Source: JACRPI01 sp041671005 (GTDB taxonomy: Archaea; Nanobdellota; Nanobdellia; Woesearchaeales; DSVV01). Taken from it: 7,976 bases of DNA. This document shows positions 5,319 to 7,976 of the stretch, one piece after another (position 1 is the first letter of the stretch; each line of letters begins with the position of its first letter). A program made the translations under genes and the position numbers. The notes beneath the pieces are model-generated. The model was not told where the DNA came from, did not search any database, and saw nothing but the letters and a program-made list of their open reading frames with translations. Location of the stretch: contig JBAZCJ010000061.1 of assembly GCA_041671005.1 (NCBI GenBank), forward strand, positions 1 to 7,976. The letters run 5' to 3'.

Positions 5319-6188
5319 ATGAAAAAGACGATAACGACAATGATTTTATTTCTATTATGTACAATAATAGTACATGCTTCGTATGATGTAACAACATGGC
5401 CAACAACAAATGTTGATATCCATTCAGGATTTGGACCAAGAATGAATCATGGAATATATGATTTACATTTAGGATTTGACAATCCAGGAATTGTTGGAGA
5501 AAAAATTTATTCTATTGCAGAGGGTCAAGTATACAAAACATATTCTGCAAGTGATACTTCAAGTTCTTATTATAACACAGGAAATGTCGTTGTAATTAAA
5601 CATACAATGGATACTGCAATGACGTTTCATGGACAAAAATTTACTACATATTATTCAGTATATGGACATTTGAATAGTATTGGTGTTCTTGCAGGTCAAA
5701 AGGTTTCTAAAGGAGCAGTAATTGGAACTCTGGGTCAAACAGGGCCTGGTGCATCATACCCGCATCTTCACTTTGAAACACGTATTGGATCACAATGTTC
5801 TAAAGAATATCAAACAGCATATCCAACAAGTTCATGTGCAAAAGTATTTACCACACCACAAGACCCACATATTAATCCATTAGTATTTTTATCCTACACA
5901 GATGATTCATCCATGGCTGTAACAGTTGTTTCAGAATCTCCATTAACAATTGAAGTAACAGCAAACACATTTGACATTAATGAGATCATTGTAGATGGAT
6001 ATGAAATAGACTTTAATGATAGACAAGGATTAGATCCTAATGACAATGACAACCCTAGTTATAATGGAGTAACCATCACGCCAATACAAATGGATCCGTT
6101 TAAGATACAGCTCACGTATTCGCAAAATAGTTATTCTACTATTGAAGTAAAAGATATTGTTGGAAATAGTGTTGTATTATATAAATAA
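5319..6188 (+). CDS. Secreted M23 (LytM-type) zinc metallopeptidase
   Basis: A 289-residue exported peptidase. Residues 1-20 are a signal peptide (MKK, hydrophobic run, likely cut after VHA). The LytM domain (about 30-190) carries the whole zinc site: HxxxD with His50 and Asp54, YGH with His117, and HLH with His149 and His151. Family members cut peptide cross-links of bacterial peptidoglycan or short Gly-rich peptides. Cys160 and Cys173 could form a disulfide. The last ~95 residues form a beta-rich domain with an Asp/Asn-rich loop (231-250) that might bind calcium; this may be a targeting domain. Archaea lack murein, so the target would be bacterial walls or another cell-surface protein. A Shine-Dalgarno and its own TATA box precede it; a T8 run follows the stop. 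Confidence 0.93.
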   Translation: MKKTITTMILFLLCTIIVHASYDVTTWPTTNVDIHSGFGPRMNHGIYDLHLGFDNPGIVGEKIYSIAEGQVYKTYSASDTSSSYYNTGNVVVIKHTMDTAMTFHGQKFTTYYSVYGHLNSIGVLAGQKVSKGAVIGTLGQTGPGASYPHLHFETRIGSQCSKEYQTAYPTSSCAKVFTTPQDPHINPLVFLSYTDDSSMAVTVVSESPLTIEVTANTFDINEIIVDGYEIDFNDRQGLDPNDNDNPSYNGVTITPIQMDPFKIQLTYSQNSYSTIEVKDIVGNSVVLYK

Positions 6189-6196
6189 TTTTTTTT
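6189..6196 (+). terminator. T8 terminator of the M23 gene
   Basis: Eight T directly follow the stop codon, with no hairpin, only 8 bases before the TATA box of the next gene. Confidence 0.5.
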
Positions 6197-6204
6197 CATA
6201 TCAT

Positions 6205-6212
6205 TTTATATA
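6205..6212 (+). promoter_or_regulatory. TATA box of the MFS gene (leaderless)
   Basis: TTTATATA at -30 to -23 from ATG 6235. No Shine-Dalgarno lies in the T-rich stretch between them. Confidence 0.65.
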
Positions 6213-6234
6213 TTATTTCTTTTTTAATATATAG

Positions 6235-7374
6235 ATGAAGAAAATAAAACAGATTAATAAGAATGTATATCTTCTTGGTATAGTAAGTCTGTTAACAGAT
6301 ATAAGTTCTGAACTTATCTTTTCAGTGTTTTCAGTATTTTATACAGTTATATTGGGCGCATCAACAGCCCTTCTTGGCCTTGTAGAAGGTCTTGCTGATT
6401 TTTCAGCATCTTCTTTAGATTACATTTCAGGATATTTTTCAGATAAAACAGGCAAAAGAAAAATATTTGCTTTATGGGGATATGGATTCTCAACAGTTGC
6501 AAAATGCTTACTCCTTTTTTCAACAGTATTTTCTGCATCCCTTTTTCGTATTGTTGAACGATTAGGAAAATCATTTCGCAGTCCTCCGCGTGATGCATGG
6601 TTATCATCATTTACAACAAAAAAGAATCGAGGATTTTCTTTTGGCATTCACAAAACACTTGATAAAATTGGAGCCATAATAGGACCATTAATTGCTTATG
6701 GTGTACTTTCATATTTTGGTGAAACAAAAAAAGTTTTCTTTTGGTTATTTTTATTTGCAATCATCCCTGCAATTGCTTCTATTATTATGTTAATGGTTAT
6801 TAAAGAAACACCAATAAAACCAATAAAAAAACAAACATTTTTTCAAAGTACATATTCTAAAAAATTTAAACAATATCTTTGGAGTGCAGGCATCTTTTCT
6901 TTAGCATATTTTAGTTTTGGATTTTTATTATTAAAAGCATATACAATTGGCTTTGCAATAAAAGATGTAGTTCTTCTCTATGCCTTGTTTAATGTTTCAT
7001 TTGTTTTAGTTGCTGCACCCATAGGAAAAATAGCAGATAAAGTAAGTAAAAAAATTATTATTAGTACAAGTTATGTGTTATATACATTAATGGCAATTGG
7101 GTTTATTTTCGCAAAAACAAAACTCAGTGTAATTCTTTTATTTGTGTTATATGGAGTGTTTTATGCAATTGATGCAAGCCAAACAAGAGCATACATTGTA
7201 GATCTTGAAAAGAAACGAGCAACTGCAATTGGGTTATACAATTACATAACAGGAATCATTTATCTTCCTGCATCAATTATTGCAGGAATACTATGGAAAT
7301 ACAATCCATCATATGCATTTGGTTTTGCTGCAATAATTTCTCTTATTGCATTGATTGTGTTTGTAAAAAAATAA
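6235..7374 (+). CDS. Major facilitator superfamily (MFS) transporter
   Basis: A 379-residue inner-membrane carrier with about 11-12 hydrophobic segments. The MFS signature between helices 2 and 3 is GYFSDKTGKRK (66-76), and the equivalent loop in the second half is APIGKIADKVSKK (261-273), showing the usual two-fold pseudo-symmetry. TDISSE (21-26) in the first helix and RLGKSFRSPPRDAW (109-122) followed by RGFSFGIHKTLDKIGA (132-147) place it with the MFS subgroup whose members have a conserved LGKGxRTxPRDA-type loop. Length is near the family norm, and a drug or solute exporter role is possible, but the substrate cannot be inferred. It follows the M23 gene in the same direction but has its own leaderless promoter, so co-transcription is not required. 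It is convergent with the next gene, with 33 bases between the stops. Confidence 0.9.
   Translation: MKKIKQINKNVYLLGIVSLLTDISSELIFSVFSVFYTVILGASTALLGLVEGLADFSASSLDYISGYFSDKTGKRKIFALWGYGFSTVAKCLLLFSTVFSASLFRIVERLGKSFRSPPRDAWLSSFTTKKNRGFSFGIHKTLDKIGAIIGPLIAYGVLSYFGETKKVFFWLFLFAIIPAIASIIMLMVIKETPIKPIKKQTFFQSTYSKKFKQYLWSAGIFSLAYFSFGFLLLKAYTIGFAIKDVVLLYALFNVSFVLVAAPIGKIADKVSKKIIISTSYVLYTLMAIGFIFAKTKLSVILLFVLYGVFYAIDASQTRAYIVDLEKKRATAIGLYNYITGIIYLPASIIAGILWKYNPSYAFGFAAIISLIALIVFVKK
7365..7371 (-). terminator. Possible T7 terminator of the methyltransferase-like gene
   Basis: Seven T on the minus strand lie 37-43 bases past the stop of the convergent gene and overlap the final lysine codons of the MFS gene. 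No hairpin is seen. Confidence 0.3.
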
Positions 7375-7407
7375 GAATATGAATGCTTCACTTACTTTAT
7401 TGCTCGC

Positions 7408-7884
7408 TCATAAATATCTTCTAACTTTTTTACAATAATTACTATAAGCAGCGCCAAATCTATTTTTTAAGAATTTTTCTTCACTGAGAATAATGAAATG
7501 ATATACAATTATACTATATGTTCCTAAGATGAAAATAAAAATATTTAATGTTAACAATATAGAAGAAAGAGTAAATAAATAAAAACTTAAATACATCGGA
7601 TTTCTACTTAATCTATATATTCCACCCATTTTAAGTGTTGTCTTTTCTAAAGGAATCCCAAAACTTACAGAATTTCCTAAATTAAAAAAACTGATTATTG
7701 TAATGAAGATACCTACACTTAACAAAAGAAAAGCAAAATATTTTACAGAAGAAAAAAGAGATAATGAGTTTAATCGAATTTCAAAGAAATAAAGGATTAT
7801 GAATAACCAACAGATATAACCTGACAATTTACCTGTAATAAATATGATTGGGTTTATTGGAGGTTTCCCAATTATTTTTACCAT
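7408..7884 (-). CDS. Isoprenylcysteine carboxylmethyltransferase/PEMT-like integral membrane protein
   Basis: A 158-residue membrane protein with about four to five hydrophobic segments. It has the core of the ICMT/PEMT family of SAM-dependent membrane methyltransferases: GIYRLSRNPMY (88-98), then HFIILSEEKFL (129-139) with the Glu pair at 135-136, and RFG-x-x-Y-x-x-Y (142-150) followed by a basic end. These residues bind SAM and position the substrate in characterised members. Prokaryotic relatives are mostly uncharacterised; phospholipids, isoprenoids or small thiols or amines are candidates, and protein prenylation should not be assumed. ATG at 7884 has a TATA box at -30 to -23 and no Shine-Dalgarno. 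The C-terminus is at the usual family end, so the gene looks complete. Confidence 0.87.
   Translation of the reverse strand: MVKIIGKPPINPIIFITGKLSGYICWLFIILYFFEIRLNSLSLFSSVKYFAFLLLSVGIFITIISFFNLGNSVSFGIPLEKTTLKMGGIYRLSRNPMYLSFYLFTLSSILLTLNIFIFILGTYSIIVYHFIILSEEKFLKNRFGAAYSNYCKKVRRYL
7426..7431 (+). terminator. Possible T6 terminator of the MFS gene
   Basis: Six T on the plus strand, about 52 bases past the MFS stop, inside the 3' end of the convergent gene. Weak by itself; it is listed because the opposite gene has a mirror-image run. Confidence 0.25.
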
Positions 7885-7906
7885 GAGTATATATCTTTTT
7901 AAGAAC

Positions 7907-7914
7907 TTTATAAA
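7907..7914 (-). promoter_or_regulatory. TATA box of the methyltransferase-like gene (leaderless)
   Basis: TTTATAAA (self-complementary) at -30 to -23 from the ATG at 7884, with A-rich sequence upstream. No Shine-Dalgarno. Being palindromic it could in principle also serve the plus strand, but no start codon sits at the matching distance there. Confidence 0.65.
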
Positions 7915-7934
7915 TTTTTATTTAAATAAGGTTC

Positions 7935-7942
7935 TTATAAAA
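7935..7942 (+). promoter_or_regulatory. Candidate TATA box for a gene running off the right edge
   Basis: TTATAAAA lies 21-28 bases before an ATG at 7963 whose frame is open to the window edge (MYIL...). TTTAAATA at 7921-7928 is an alternative box. Only four complete codons are visible, so the gene itself is not claimed. Confidence 0.2.
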
Positions 7943-7976
7943 CCCTCATCTAAAATAGAATAATGTATATTTTAAA

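Noticed and set aside
1..7976. Defence system, CRISPR array, prophage or transposon
   Set aside because: No spaced direct repeats, transposase, integrase, or toxin-antitoxin pair is visible; the genes are mostly single units with ordinary promoters.

Overview
The window looks like a piece of an AT-rich archaeal genome, most likely a DPANN-type archaeon (Woesearchaeota/Pacearchaeota-like; the lineage is inference, the archaeal call is firmer). The main evidence is promoter architecture. Five genes have a TATA box exactly 30 to 23 bases before the start codon and no ribosome binding site, as expected for archaeal leaderless transcripts. The two genes for exported proteins instead have short leaders with a GGTGA Shine-Dalgarno matching the archaeal 16S 3' end. 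Gene ends are marked by bare T-runs without hairpins.

Layout. Bases 1-352 hold the 3' end of gyrB (+). On the minus strand, 333-1337 encodes a fused tRNA 2-selenouridine synthase (MnmH/SelU), and 1381-2070 a classical short-chain dehydrogenase; each has its own promoter. Plus-strand 2163-3122 encodes a lipoprotein with a low-complexity tether and a predicted five-bladed Asp-box beta-propeller. Plus-strand 3232-4776 encodes a 514-residue protein I do not recognise; it seems to contain a duplicated domain and has a puzzling start. Minus-strand 4773-5225 is a Nudix hydrolase, plus-strand 5319-6188 a secreted M23 metallopeptidase, plus-strand 6235-7374 an MFS transporter, and minus-strand 7408-7884 an isoprenylcysteine methyltransferase-like membrane protein. 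The last 92 bases hold that gene's promoter and perhaps the start of another gene.

No multi-gene operon is evident: nearly every gene has its own TATA box, and convergent pairs overlap or nearly abut. There is no tRNA, rRNA, CRISPR array, transposase or phage gene, and no gene-free stretch above about 110 bases. The genes do not form one obvious pathway. The cell-surface theme (lipoprotein, secreted M23 peptidase, two membrane proteins) would fit a symbiotic or predatory lifestyle, but that is inference.

The observations most worth pursuing are the unrecognised 514-residue protein with its possible one-base frameshift or leader peptide, the M23 peptidase in a probable archaeon, the fused selenouridine synthase, and the split between leaderless genes and leadered exported genes.
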